Origin: Ferrimonas sediminicola
Lineage (GTDB): Bacteria > Pseudomonadota > Gammaproteobacteria > Enterobacterales > Shewanellaceae
Direction: 5' to 3'
Length of the DNA stretch: 64,000 bases
NCBI RefSeq assembly: GCF_005116715.1
Contig: NZ_SWCI01000004.1
Coordinates: forward strand, 1-64,000
Shown: positions 22,137 to 32,179 of the stretch, one piece after another
Layout: every line of letters starts with the position of its first letter
How positions within the stretch are numbered: position 1 is the first letter of the stretch
Program-made: the position numbers and the translations under genes
Notes under the pieces: generated by a model
The model's input: the letters and a program-made list of their open reading frames with translations, nothing else
The model's database searches: none
What the model was told of the DNA's origin: nothing

Positions 22137-23471
22137 TCAGAGTCCACTTTTTTCAAAAAGTGCCATGGACTCCAAGTGTTGAGTATGGGGGAACATATCC
22201 ACCAGTCCAACCCTCTTTAGCCGATAGCCCTGCTCAGTGAGCATTTTTGCGTCACGGGCCAGGCTGGCGGGGTTGCAGGAGACATAGAGCACCCGCCGGG
22301 GGCACCAATTGCCCAGGTGCGCCAGGGCACCGCCAGCACCGGCCCGGGCCGGATCCAGCAGCAGCAGGTCCACCGGCTTGAGCCAGCGCGGGTCGCCGGC
22401 GCCGTCGTTCAGATCCGCCTGGCAAAAACTGAGGTTGTCCAGCCCCAGCTCCCGGGCCCGGCCATTGCCCCTGGCCACCATGCTGCTGACCCCCTCGACC
22501 GCCAGCACCGACCGACAGCGGCGAGCCAGGGGAAAACTGAAGTTGCCGATACCGGCAAACAGCTCCAGCACCTGATCCTGCGGCCGCGGCGCCAGCCACT
22601 CCAGCGCCTGGGCCACCATCGCCTGGTTGACCTCGCCGTTGACCTGGATGAAGTCCCCGGGCAGATAGGCCAGGGGGGGACTCATCTCCCCCAGCTCGAT
22701 GGCAAAGGGTGCAAGAGGCTTGCCATCGAGGCGGGTCACAGCGTCACCGTCGTCCAGCAGCACCGTCAGGCCATGCTTCCGGGCAAACGCCGCCAGGGCG
22801 CCGCAGTCGGCGTCTTGCAGCGGCTTCAACACCCTCAGGCAGAACAGCGACTCGCCGGCGGTGCGGGTCAGTTCCAGGTGCCCCAGCTGGCGTTTGCCCT
22901 TGAGGCCGCTCAGCAGGGTGTGAATCTCCGGCAGCAACCCGTCGAACGGCGGCACCAGGATGGGGCAACACTGCACCGGCTCGATCTCACTGCTGCCCTC
23001 TCGGCGGAACCCCATCCGCAGTTCGCCCCTCTCCACCCGCAGCGCCAAGCGCGCCCGGCGGCGGTAGTGCCAGGTGGAACCGAACAGGGGCTCGGCCACC
23101 TCGTCAGGCTCACAGCCCCCCAGGCGAGACAACATCTCCAGCAGGGTCTGCTGCTTGTAGGCGCGCTGCTGACCCGCCTCCAGGTGCTGCACCTGGCAGC
23201 CGCCACAGCAGCCAAAATGTTGGCACTGCGGCTGGATCCGCAGCGGGCTCTGGCCCAGTCGCCGCAGCAGTTTCGCCTGGGCGAACCGCTTCTTCTGCTC
23301 GGTCAGTTGCACCTCACCCCGCTCACCGGGGAGCAGGCCGGGAATGAACACCACTTTGCCCTGATGGTTGGCCACCCCCTGGCCCTTGTGGTCGAGGCGC
23401 TGGACATCCAGGGTGATTTTTTTAGACAACTTATTTAATTTATTGGACTTAGCGGTAAAAAACTGTGCCAT
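22137..23471 (-). CDS. rlmD: 23S rRNA (uracil(1939)-C(5))-methyltransferase RlmD
   Basis: RlmD (RumA) methylates U1939 of 23S rRNA. The 444-residue protein has a TRAM RNA-binding domain at the N terminus (VQRLDHKGQGVANHQGKVVFI), a [4Fe-4S] cysteine cluster CQHFGCCGGC, the SAM motif LELFAGIGNFSFPLA and the catalytic-cysteine motif YVSCNPASLARD. It lies upstream of relA as in E. coli and is divergent from barA. Confidence 0.96.
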   Translation of the reverse strand: MAQFFTAKSNKLNKLSKKITLDVQRLDHKGQGVANHQGKVVFIPGLLPGERGEVQLTEQKKRFAQAKLLRRLGQSPLRIQPQCQHFGCCGGCQVQHLEAGQQRAYKQQTLLEMLSRLGGCEPDEVAEPLFGSTWHYRRRARLALRVERGELRMGFRREGSSEIEPVQCCPILVPPFDGLLPEIHTLLSGLKGKRQLGHLELTRTAGESLFCLRVLKPLQDADCGALAAFARKHGLTVLLDDGDAVTRLDGKPLAPFAIELGEMSPPLAYLPGDFIQVNGEVNQAMVAQALEWLAPRPQDQVLELFAGIGNFSFPLARRCRSVLAVEGVSSMVARGNGRARELGLDNLSFCQADLNDGAGDPRWLKPVDLLLLDPARAGAGGALAHLGNWCPRRVLYVSCNPASLARDAKMLTEQGYRLKRVGLVDMFPHTQHLESMALFEKSGL

Positions 23472-23605
23472 GAAAAGGTCCGTTGATTACAATAGGGGGA
23501 TCCACACTGGCGTGGTTACGGCTGAGAGTGCCGACGGCACCGGGCTCTGGGTGCACACGACGGACAACCTTAGCCAAATCAGATAAGGGGAGTATTGTCC
23601 CACAG

Positions 23606-26332
<2,727 letters not shown>

Positions 26333-26345
26333 ACGGAACCGATAG

Positions 26346-26936
26346 ATGAGCAAGACACCCGGCTTCTTCAGCCGCATCAAAGCGCTGAGCCCAGACCAAA
26401 AACGCCTGTTCGCCACCGCGCTGGCGGAACGCATGCTGCCGAATTTTCAGCTGTTCTGCCACGCCACCGACAGCGAGGGCGCCGACCAGCTGCCACTCTC
26501 CCTGGACCTGCTGTGGGAGAGCTGCTTCAGCCAGCGGCTGAAACTGGCCCTGGAGCAGCAGATCGAGAAACTGGAGGCGATCACCCCGGACCCTGACGAC
26601 CACGACATGTATGGGGTCTACCCCGCCATGGATGCAGTAGTGGCGGTCTCCACCATCTTCATCGCCATGCAGCAGAAGGTGGAGGAGGACCTGGTCAACG
26701 TCTCCAAACTCTCCAGCTCCACGGTCACCAACTACATCGAAGTGACCGAGATGCCTGAGCTGACCGGGCGCGAGCTGGACGACTTCATCTTCGCCCACGA
26801 GATGATGCAGGAGGAGAAGTCGATCCAGGCCCAGCTGCTGACCTGGGTGGAGTCCCAGCCCTCCCCGGACGAGATCAAGGAGATGCGCAGGGAGATCCGC
26901 GGCAGCGGTGTCTCCAATATCGGCATCAGCCTGTAA
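26346..26936 (+). CDS. yjaG: YjaG family protein (DUF416)
   Basis: This 196-residue cytoplasmic protein matches the DUF416/YjaG family: LAERMLPNFQLFC, then LDLLWES, then DMYGVYPAMDAVVAVS and the C-terminal REIRGSGVSNIGISL. No biochemical function is established for the family that I can state. It starts 13 bp after the barA stop codon and is probably co-transcribed with it. Confidence 0.88.
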   Translation: MSKTPGFFSRIKALSPDQKRLFATALAERMLPNFQLFCHATDSEGADQLPLSLDLLWESCFSQRLKLALEQQIEKLEAITPDPDDHDMYGVYPAMDAVVAVSTIFIAMQQKVEEDLVNVSKLSSSTVTNYIEVTEMPELTGRELDDFIFAHEMMQEEKSIQAQLLTWVESQPSPDEIKEMRREIRGSGVSNIGISL

Positions 26937-26967
26937 TACCAGGTGCAATGGATCTTTGACCATTGCA

Positions 26968-27055
26968 AACGTCTCACTGCCGCTGAATCCAGGCGTGACC
27001 GAGAAGCAGTCGTGGCGCTGGCCGTCACAACATCAGCCAGTGGCAGTGAGACGTT
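26968..27055. repeat. Imperfect 88-bp palindrome 1
   Basis: A perfect 14-bp inverted repeat (26968-26981, AACGTCTCACTGCC, with 27042-27055) encloses 60 bp. Further inner pairs (GCTGA/TCAGC and GTGAC/GTCAC) could extend it to one long hairpin. A smaller hairpin CAATGG/CCATTG lies just to the left (26946-26965). No T-run follows, so it is not a typical terminator. The 266-bp gap between yjaG and the tetR-type gene holds only these structures. Confidence 0.7.
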
Positions 27056-27072
27056 CCCTCCGGGGTGATGGC

Positions 27073-27147
27073 AACGGGCCTTGTGCGGCGTCCGGCAACC
27101 TCGCTTTAGAGCCGCTGACACCTTGCCCGCCTTGCCTAAGGCCCGTT
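27073..27147. repeat. Imperfect 75-bp palindrome 2
   Basis: A perfect 10-bp inverted repeat AACGGGCCTT (27073-27082) with its complement at 27138-27147 encloses 55 bp of GC-rich sequence. It stands 17 bp from palindrome 1. The two may be mobile-element relics, a structured RNA, or folded 3' ends of the convergent yjaG and tetR-type genes. Confidence 0.6.
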
Positions 27148-27202
27148 AAATTTAAGCTGGGTGATCCCATATTCCATCTACTTGGGATAAAGCGCCGGGC
27201 CC

Positions 27203-27952
27203 CTACCCCTCCTCCAGCGAAGCCTCAACCCGCTCCACCATCTCATCCACATCAAACCTCTCCAACTCTTCGTGAACCTGTTCGCAGAGCGCCAAAACCC
27301 GCTCCTCATCCATCTCCTCCAGGGGGGTTGTCCATTTCAACGGCTCCAGGATCGGCAGCATCGACTGGTACACCCTCTCTATGGGCATCTGCATCATCTC
27401 ATCACGGAAACTGTAGTTGTTAGAGAACAGGGAAAAGCCCCGCTCCAGGCAGGTCACCAGATTGAGACAGTGATGGATGGTCTGGTCATCGGCCCCCAGT
27501 TCCCCCCGCTCACGGGCACATACCAGGAAGTCACAGTTGAGCTGGTACCAGCGGTCCAGCAGCTTGCGGGTGGTGGCAATGCGCTGGTGGGAGGCGTGTT
27601 TCCAGACGCAGGGCATCGCCGCCAGGAACTGCACCCCGCCTGGATCCATGGCAAGACGGGCACGGTAGACCCAGATCAGCTGCATGGCGACGAACCGCTC
27701 GGCAAAGCTGCCCGGCAACAGGGCAATCTCCTGGGAGGCCTTCACGCCCCACTTGCCGATGATGCGGTTAAACAGGGCAACGGCTATATCCTCCCGGCTG
27801 GAGAAGTAGTTATAAAGAGTGTTGACCGGACAGCCAGACTGACGAGCAAGTTCCAATAAACTGAGTGAAAATAATCCATTGTTTACTATCGCCTCTTCGG
27901 CCGAATTTAGAATCGCTTTATTTCTTTTCCGCTTTAACTCAGTACGGCTCAT
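27203..27952 (-). CDS. TetR/AcrR family transcriptional regulator
   Basis: This 249-residue protein has an N-terminal TetR helix-turn-helix (SLLELARQSGCPVNTLYNYFSSREDIAVALF, residues about 30-62) and a long ligand-binding C-terminal part without an obvious subfamily motif. It is divergent from dsbL-dsbI-channel-assT with a 239-bp shared promoter region. It is therefore the natural candidate to control that operon, perhaps in response to an aryl compound (inference). The ribosome site is weak (AGAG). Confidence 0.88.
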   Translation of the reverse strand: MSRTELKRKRNKAILNSAEEAIVNNGLFSLSLLELARQSGCPVNTLYNYFSSREDIAVALFNRIIGKWGVKASQEIALLPGSFAERFVAMQLIWVYRARLAMDPGGVQFLAAMPCVWKHASHQRIATTRKLLDRWYQLNCDFLVCARERGELGADDQTIHHCLNLVTCLERGFSLFSNNYSFRDEMMQMPIERVYQSMLPILEPLKWTTPLEEMDEERVLALCEQVHEELERFDVDEMVERVEASLEEG

Positions 27953-27972
27953 TTGTGCTCTGGCTCACATTG
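27951..27972. promoter_or_regulatory. Putative CRP-binding site
   Basis: TTTGTGC-TCTGGC-TCACATT matches the CRP consensus (TGTGA-N6-TCACA) at 9 of 10 core bases. It lies directly upstream of, and partly over, the tetR-type start region in the divergent promoter area shared with dsbL. Confidence 0.5.
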
Positions 27973-27985
27973 ATTTTGGGGAAAG

Positions 27986-27997
27986 TATTCATGAATA
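27986..27997. promoter_or_regulatory. Candidate TetR-type operator (12-bp palindrome)
   Basis: TATTCATGAATA is a perfect palindrome in the middle of the divergent intergenic region. It is 34 bp from the regulator's start codon and 195 bp from dsbL. TetR-family regulators usually bind such symmetric sites near their own gene. There is no direct evidence for binding. Confidence 0.4.
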
Positions 27998-28191
27998 ACG
28001 AGTCTGTTTCTGTTAACCAATGCACAACCTAGGGGCTCTATATTCAAAACGAGAATCGAGTCACAGCCAGTTAACTAAAAGTGAAATAATTCCCCAAGGC
28101 GAGAAGAACTGCCATCACAGAAGCCATTCCCTTCTCTCCCTATTCTACTCCCATCAACGGCAACACTGCCTGTAACGACTGAGGAGAGATC

Positions 28192-28803
28192 ATGAAACGT
28201 ATCCTGTCCCTGGCCGCAGCCTCCCTGCTGGCCCTCACTGCCCACGCCGCCGACTACAGCGAGGGCAAGCACTATATCGACCTCAAAGAGAATGGGTTTT
28301 CAGCCACAAACAAGGTGGTCAAAGTCTATTCCACCAACTGCCCATTCTGCTACAAATATGAAAAGGCGGTGATGCCAAAGTTTGTGAAAAACTTACCTGA
28401 AGGCGTAACTTACGAAGCCTATCACATCTCCACCAAGCCACCGTTTGGAAAAGAAAAGGCCACGGTGGTGGCCGTGGCAAAAACACTTGGGGAAAAGCAA
28501 TATAAAAAAGCCAAGATGGCCTATTACAAACACATTCATGACGACAAGGTTAAGTTTAAAAGCTCCGAAGAGGCAACCCAGTTCGGATTAGAATCCGCCA
28601 ACATCGACCAGGCCACATTCGACCGCCTCAAGGACTCCCCCGAAGTCACCTCTCTGATGGCCAAATGGGACCAGGGGATCAAGGTGGCCAAGATCAAAGG
28701 GATTCCCGCCATCGTGGTCAACGGACGTTTCCTGATCAATACCCAGTCAATCACCAGCATGAAGATGCTGGATGAGCTGACCGCCGAACTGCTGACCAAG
28801 TAA
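28192..28803 (+). CDS. dsbL: Thiol:disulfide interchange protein DsbL
   Basis: DsbL is a periplasmic thioredoxin-fold oxidase that introduces the disulfide into arylsulfate sulfotransferase. The 203-residue precursor has a signal peptide ending at AHA-ADY and the active site CPFC (VYSTNCPFCYKYE), the version known for DsbL rather than the CPHC of DsbA. The cis-proline loop is GIPAIVVNG. The protein is lysine-rich, as expected for the basic DsbL surface. It is followed 10 bp later by its partner gene dsbI, and assT lies in the same operon. Confidence 0.92.
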   Translation: MKRILSLAAASLLALTAHAADYSEGKHYIDLKENGFSATNKVVKVYSTNCPFCYKYEKAVMPKFVKNLPEGVTYEAYHISTKPPFGKEKATVVAVAKTLGEKQYKKAKMAYYKHIHDDKVKFKSSEEATQFGLESANIDQATFDRLKDSPEVTSLMAKWDQGIKVAKIKGIPAIVVNGRFLINTQSITSMKMLDELTAELLTK

Positions 28804-28813
28804 GGGGGGCGCC

Positions 28814-29434
28814 ATGTCTGTATCCGCGATAGCCCAAGGCTGGCAAAGCCTGAAATCCTCACCGGCCTCCACCCTGGAGCAGTGGCAGCGACAGCGTTGG
28901 GTTTGGCTGCTGATGAGCAGCGCCGCCCTGTTTCTGATCCTCTCCGCCATGGGTTACTTCCAGTGGTTCCTGGAGATGGATCCCTGCGAGATCTGTGTCT
29001 ACATCCGCTTCAGCCAGATGTGCATCCTATTTGCAGGCCTGATCCTGGCGATCAAACCAGACAGCACCGCGCTCAAGCTGGTGGGCATGGCCCTGGCCTG
29101 GTACGCGGTGATTCAGGGGATGCTCTGGTCCATCGACCTGGCTGGACTGCATGACTCCTCTCACGCCCTGGATGCGGTGATGGCCGACGGCGGTGACCTG
29201 TTTGCCGCCGGCGGTGGCGGCGGCGCCTGCTCCACCGAGCCCAAATTTCCACTGGGACTGCCGATGCACATCTGGTTCCCCTACGAGTTTCAGCCCTCCG
29301 GCATCTGCGGTGAAGATGACTGGAGCCTGCTGGGGCTGAACATGGCCCAGTACTGCATCATCGCCTACTCACTGTTCATTGCCGCCCTGGCGCCACTGAC
29401 TGCGGCCTGGCTCAAAACCCTCATTAAAAGATAA
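28814..29434 (+). CDS. dsbI: DsbI-type disulfide bond formation membrane protein (DsbB family)
   Basis: DsbI reoxidises DsbL and passes electrons to quinone. The 206-residue protein has four predicted membrane helices. The first periplasmic loop carries CEIC (EMDPCEICVYIRFSQ), and the second carries the distal cysteine pair (GGACSTEPKF and PSGICGED) with the LPMHIWFPYEFQP element of the family. It is paired with dsbL and placed before assT, as in uropathogenic E. coli in function though not in gene order. Confidence 0.9.
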   Translation: MSVSAIAQGWQSLKSSPASTLEQWQRQRWVWLLMSSAALFLILSAMGYFQWFLEMDPCEICVYIRFSQMCILFAGLILAIKPDSTALKLVGMALAWYAVIQGMLWSIDLAGLHDSSHALDAVMADGGDLFAAGGGGGACSTEPKFPLGLPMHIWFPYEFQPSGICGEDDWSLLGLNMAQYCIIAYSLFIAALAPLTAAWLKTLIKR

Positions 29435-29475
29435 CCACAACCGGCCCCGACTCCGGGGCCTCATCGGAGATGACC

Positions 29476-30231
29476 ATGAAGACACGCGTATGCGCAGTGG
29501 CTATGGCCCTGCTCACCTCAATTCCGGCCCAGGCCGCCATGCTGGCGGTGGAAACCGGTGTGATGGACTGGGGCAGCCAGGCGGAAAGCCACTTCGGCAA
29601 AGGCAAGAGCGAGAACGAATTTGTCACCATTAAGGGCGCCACCGGCAGCGCCTTCGGCGACCTCTACGGCCATTTCAAGCTGGAGGACTTCACCGATTCG
29701 GAGATGCTCGGTTCGGAGATCAACCTGGTGGGTCAGATCAACATCGGTGACAGCGACTGGAACTGGTACGGCCAGGTGTTCAACAAGCAGAAGCCGGTCT
29801 GGTCCGAGACCAACACCACCCTGGGGATCAGCCATGACAAGACCTGGGGCAACGGCCTCTATACCCAGGTGGCCCTGGCTGGACACATCGTCACTTCAGA
29901 CTACGCCCACTTCACCAAGGCCAGCGGCGAGCGTTTCGACGCCAACGGCTTCAACGGCGGCTATCTGTGGCTGTGCGCCACCAGGGACCTAGAGCTGGCC
30001 GGTCACGACCTCACCCTGGGCTGGTGGCAGGAACACTTCTTCGGTCGCGGCGACGACTACCTGATGGTCTCAGGCGACACCAAGGACCACGGTTTCAACG
30101 GTCAACTGACCCTGAGATACCACATCGGTGCCGGCCTGTCCGCCTCACTGCAGTACCGCTACGCCGAAAACAATCTGGGCAAGGAGGGCTTCCACGACGG
30201 TCTGTTCTACGCCCTGCAATACAACTTCTAA
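29476..30231 (+). CDS. Tsx/OmpK-like outer-membrane channel
   Basis: The 251-residue precursor has a signal peptide ending AQA-AMLAVE. A beta-barrel pattern of alternating residues follows, and the last residue is a phenylalanine (ALQYNF). Segments such as DWGSQAESHFGKGKSENEF, FNKQKPVWSETNTTLGISHD and FFGRGDDYLMVSGDTKDHGFN resemble the nucleoside-specific Tsx/OmpK channels. ATG 29476 is preferred because GGAG lies 6 bp upstream; the ATG at 29470 is too close to it. Its position between dsbI and assT suggests passage of aryl sulfates or phenolic acceptors (inference). Confidence 0.8.
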   Translation: MKTRVCAVAMALLTSIPAQAAMLAVETGVMDWGSQAESHFGKGKSENEFVTIKGATGSAFGDLYGHFKLEDFTDSEMLGSEINLVGQINIGDSDWNWYGQVFNKQKPVWSETNTTLGISHDKTWGNGLYTQVALAGHIVTSDYAHFTKASGERFDANGFNGGYLWLCATRDLELAGHDLTLGWWQEHFFGRGDDYLMVSGDTKDHGFNGQLTLRYHIGAGLSASLQYRYAENNLGKEGFHDGLFYALQYNF

Positions 30232-30255
30232 CGAGAGAATCAAACTGGAGCAACG

Positions 30256-31965
30256 ATGATGAAAAAGACTCTGCTAGCGACCTCCCTGGCCCTGGGCCTG
30301 CTGGGACTGAGCCACACCGCCCTGGCCGGCGGTGATGACTGGGCCGACAAGTACCTGACCACTGTGGCCACCCAGGGCGAGATCGGCATCGTCAAGGTCA
30401 ACCCCTATGACTTCGCCCCCCTGACCGCGGTGATTGACCTCAACGGCTACCACATTAGCGACGTCAAGGTGCGCATCGAACCCAAGAAGGGCGGCAGCGT
30501 GATTGAGTACCCAGTGTCCGACACCGCCGTCACCACCCACAACGGCATCCCGGTATTCGGCCTCTATGCCGACTACAACAACACCGTGTCCGTGGAGTAC
30601 AAGAAAGACGGCAAGAAGATCAAAGAGCAGTACAAGATCAAGACCGCCCCGGTCAAACAGCTGCTGTTCGACGGCCAGACCCGCTCCTTCCCCGAGGTGG
30701 ACGTGGTCAAGGTGGACAAGAAGTTCAAGGACCGCCTCTACCTGGTGAACCATCTGGGTGCCGATGAGAACACCCAGGGCTGGGACAACTACCCCATCGT
30801 GTTTGTCACCGACACCGCCGGCGAAGTACGCTGGTTTATGGACTGGGACAAGGTGTATGACCAGGACACCACCAAGGGGATCGCCATGGGCTTCCACCTG
30901 GCGGATAACGGCGAACTCTACTGGGGCCAGGACCACTACTACGCCCGCTACGACATGCTGGGACGCAAGGTGTTCAAGCGTGACATGCCCCGCGGCTTCA
31001 CCGGCTTCTCCCACGCCATGAAGGAGATGCCCAATGGCCACTACCTGCTGCGCGTCGCCAAGGACAACTACCTGCGCGAAGACGGCAAGCGGGTCAAGTC
31101 GGTCCGCGACCACATCATCGAGGTGGACCAGACCGGCAACGTGGTACACGTGTGGGACTTCAACAAGATCTTCGACAACATGCGCGATGATCTGCTCAAG
31201 GGGCTGGACTCCGGCGCCGTGTGCCTGAACGTGGATGAGAGCCACGCCGGCGAAACCATGGACATTGAACCGGACGCGCCCTTCGGCGATCTGCCCGGGG
31301 TGGCCGCTGGTCGCAACTGGGCTCACATCAACTCCGTCGACTACGACGCCAGTGATGACTCCATCATCATCTCCATGCGTCACCAGGGGACCGCCAAGGT
31401 CAGCCGCGATGGCGAGGTGAAGTGGATCCTGGCCGCCAATAAGGGCTGGGGCAAGCTGTCCGACAAGGTGCTGACCCCGGTTGACGCCAAGGGCAAGCCC
31501 CTGGACTGCAACATGAACACCGGCACCTGTGAAGGCACGGACTTCGACTGGCCCTGGACCCAGCACACCTCCTGGCTCACCAGCCGCGGTACCCTGGTCT
31601 CCTTCGACAACGGCGACGGCCGCCACTTCGAGCAGCCGGCGATGCCCACCATGAAGTACAGCCGTGGTGTGGAGTACAAGATCGACGAAGCCAAGATGAC
31701 CGTTCAGCAGACCTTCGAATACGGCAAGGAGCGTGGCTACGAGTGGTACTCCCCCATCACCTCCAACATCGAATGGCGCGAGAACACCAACACCTTCTTC
31801 ATGTACTCCGCCTCCGCCGGCCTGTTTACCGGCAAGCCCGGCAAGCACTTCATCAACGAGGTGACCGAGGATGGCAAGGTGAAGGTGGAACTGACGGTGA
31901 ACTCCATGGCCAAGACCGAGCCCAGCTACCGGGCCCTGATCGTGGACCCCAAGCAGCTGTTCTAA
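30256..31965 (+). CDS. assT: Arylsulfate sulfotransferase AssT
   Basis: AssT is a periplasmic PAPS-independent enzyme that moves sulfate from phenolic sulfate esters to phenols through a sulfo-histidine. The 569-residue precursor has a signal peptide (cleaved near ALA-GGDD), an N-terminal beta domain and a six-bladed propeller. Family blocks are visible: GFSHAMKEMPNGHYL, GRNWAHINSVDYD, ISMRHQGTA and WPWTQHTSW (H437, the likely sulfated histidine by motif). The close pair LDCNMNTGTCEG supplies the disulfide expected to be made by DsbL. It is the last gene of the dsbL operon and ends at a terminator. Confidence 0.93.
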   Translation: MMKKTLLATSLALGLLGLSHTALAGGDDWADKYLTTVATQGEIGIVKVNPYDFAPLTAVIDLNGYHISDVKVRIEPKKGGSVIEYPVSDTAVTTHNGIPVFGLYADYNNTVSVEYKKDGKKIKEQYKIKTAPVKQLLFDGQTRSFPEVDVVKVDKKFKDRLYLVNHLGADENTQGWDNYPIVFVTDTAGEVRWFMDWDKVYDQDTTKGIAMGFHLADNGELYWGQDHYYARYDMLGRKVFKRDMPRGFTGFSHAMKEMPNGHYLLRVAKDNYLREDGKRVKSVRDHIIEVDQTGNVVHVWDFNKIFDNMRDDLLKGLDSGAVCLNVDESHAGETMDIEPDAPFGDLPGVAAGRNWAHINSVDYDASDDSIIISMRHQGTAKVSRDGEVKWILAANKGWGKLSDKVLTPVDAKGKPLDCNMNTGTCEGTDFDWPWTQHTSWLTSRGTLVSFDNGDGRHFEQPAMPTMKYSRGVEYKIDEAKMTVQQTFEYGKERGYEWYSPITSNIEWRENTNTFFMYSASAGLFTGKPGKHFINEVTEDGKVKVELTVNSMAKTEPSYRALIVDPKQLF

Positions 31966-31988
31966 CCCCCAACTCCTGACGACACACC

Positions 31989-32009
31989 AAGCCCCGCCAT
32001 GCGGGGCTT
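31989..32009 (+). terminator. Terminator of assT
   Basis: A 9-bp stem AAGCCCCGC/GCGGGGCTT with loop CAT is followed by a run of T. It closes the dsbL-dsbI-channel-assT transcript before the arsenic genes. Confidence 0.93.
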
Positions 32010-32052
32010 TTTTCCATCTGGCCCGAGACGCTCAGAAAATCACGCACATTTT

Positions 32053-32081
32053 ATATGGTTATTATTTGACCAGAATCATAT
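32053..32081. promoter_or_regulatory. Possible operator region of arrAB
   Basis: ATATG (32053-32057) and CATAT (32077-32081) form an inverted repeat around TTGACCAGAATCAT, which resembles an FNR box (TTGAT-N4-ATCAA) at 8 of 10 positions. ATATG and CATAT half-sites are also prominent at the arsR promoter. Control by ArsR and by an FNR/CRP-type protein is plausible but unproven. Confidence 0.3.
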
Positions 32082-32179
32082 CAATGTCTGCCTTAAAAAT
32101 ACCAACATAGCCGGGAGCATAGGTGATATACGGCCAGGCTCATGCGCTATTACGTATATTGCAATACAAGGATGACACC

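Noticed and set aside
27073-27153. Palindrome 2 as an integron attC site (right end GTTAAAT fits GTTRRRY)
   Set aside because: The left end does not fit RYYYAAC, the neighbouring palindrome does not fit either end motif, and no integrase or cassette genes are nearby.
30274-31848. Minus-strand open frame of 524 codons opposite assT
   Set aside because: It is an antisense shadow rich in G, H and V, without homology features; assT has a signal peptide and active-site motifs.
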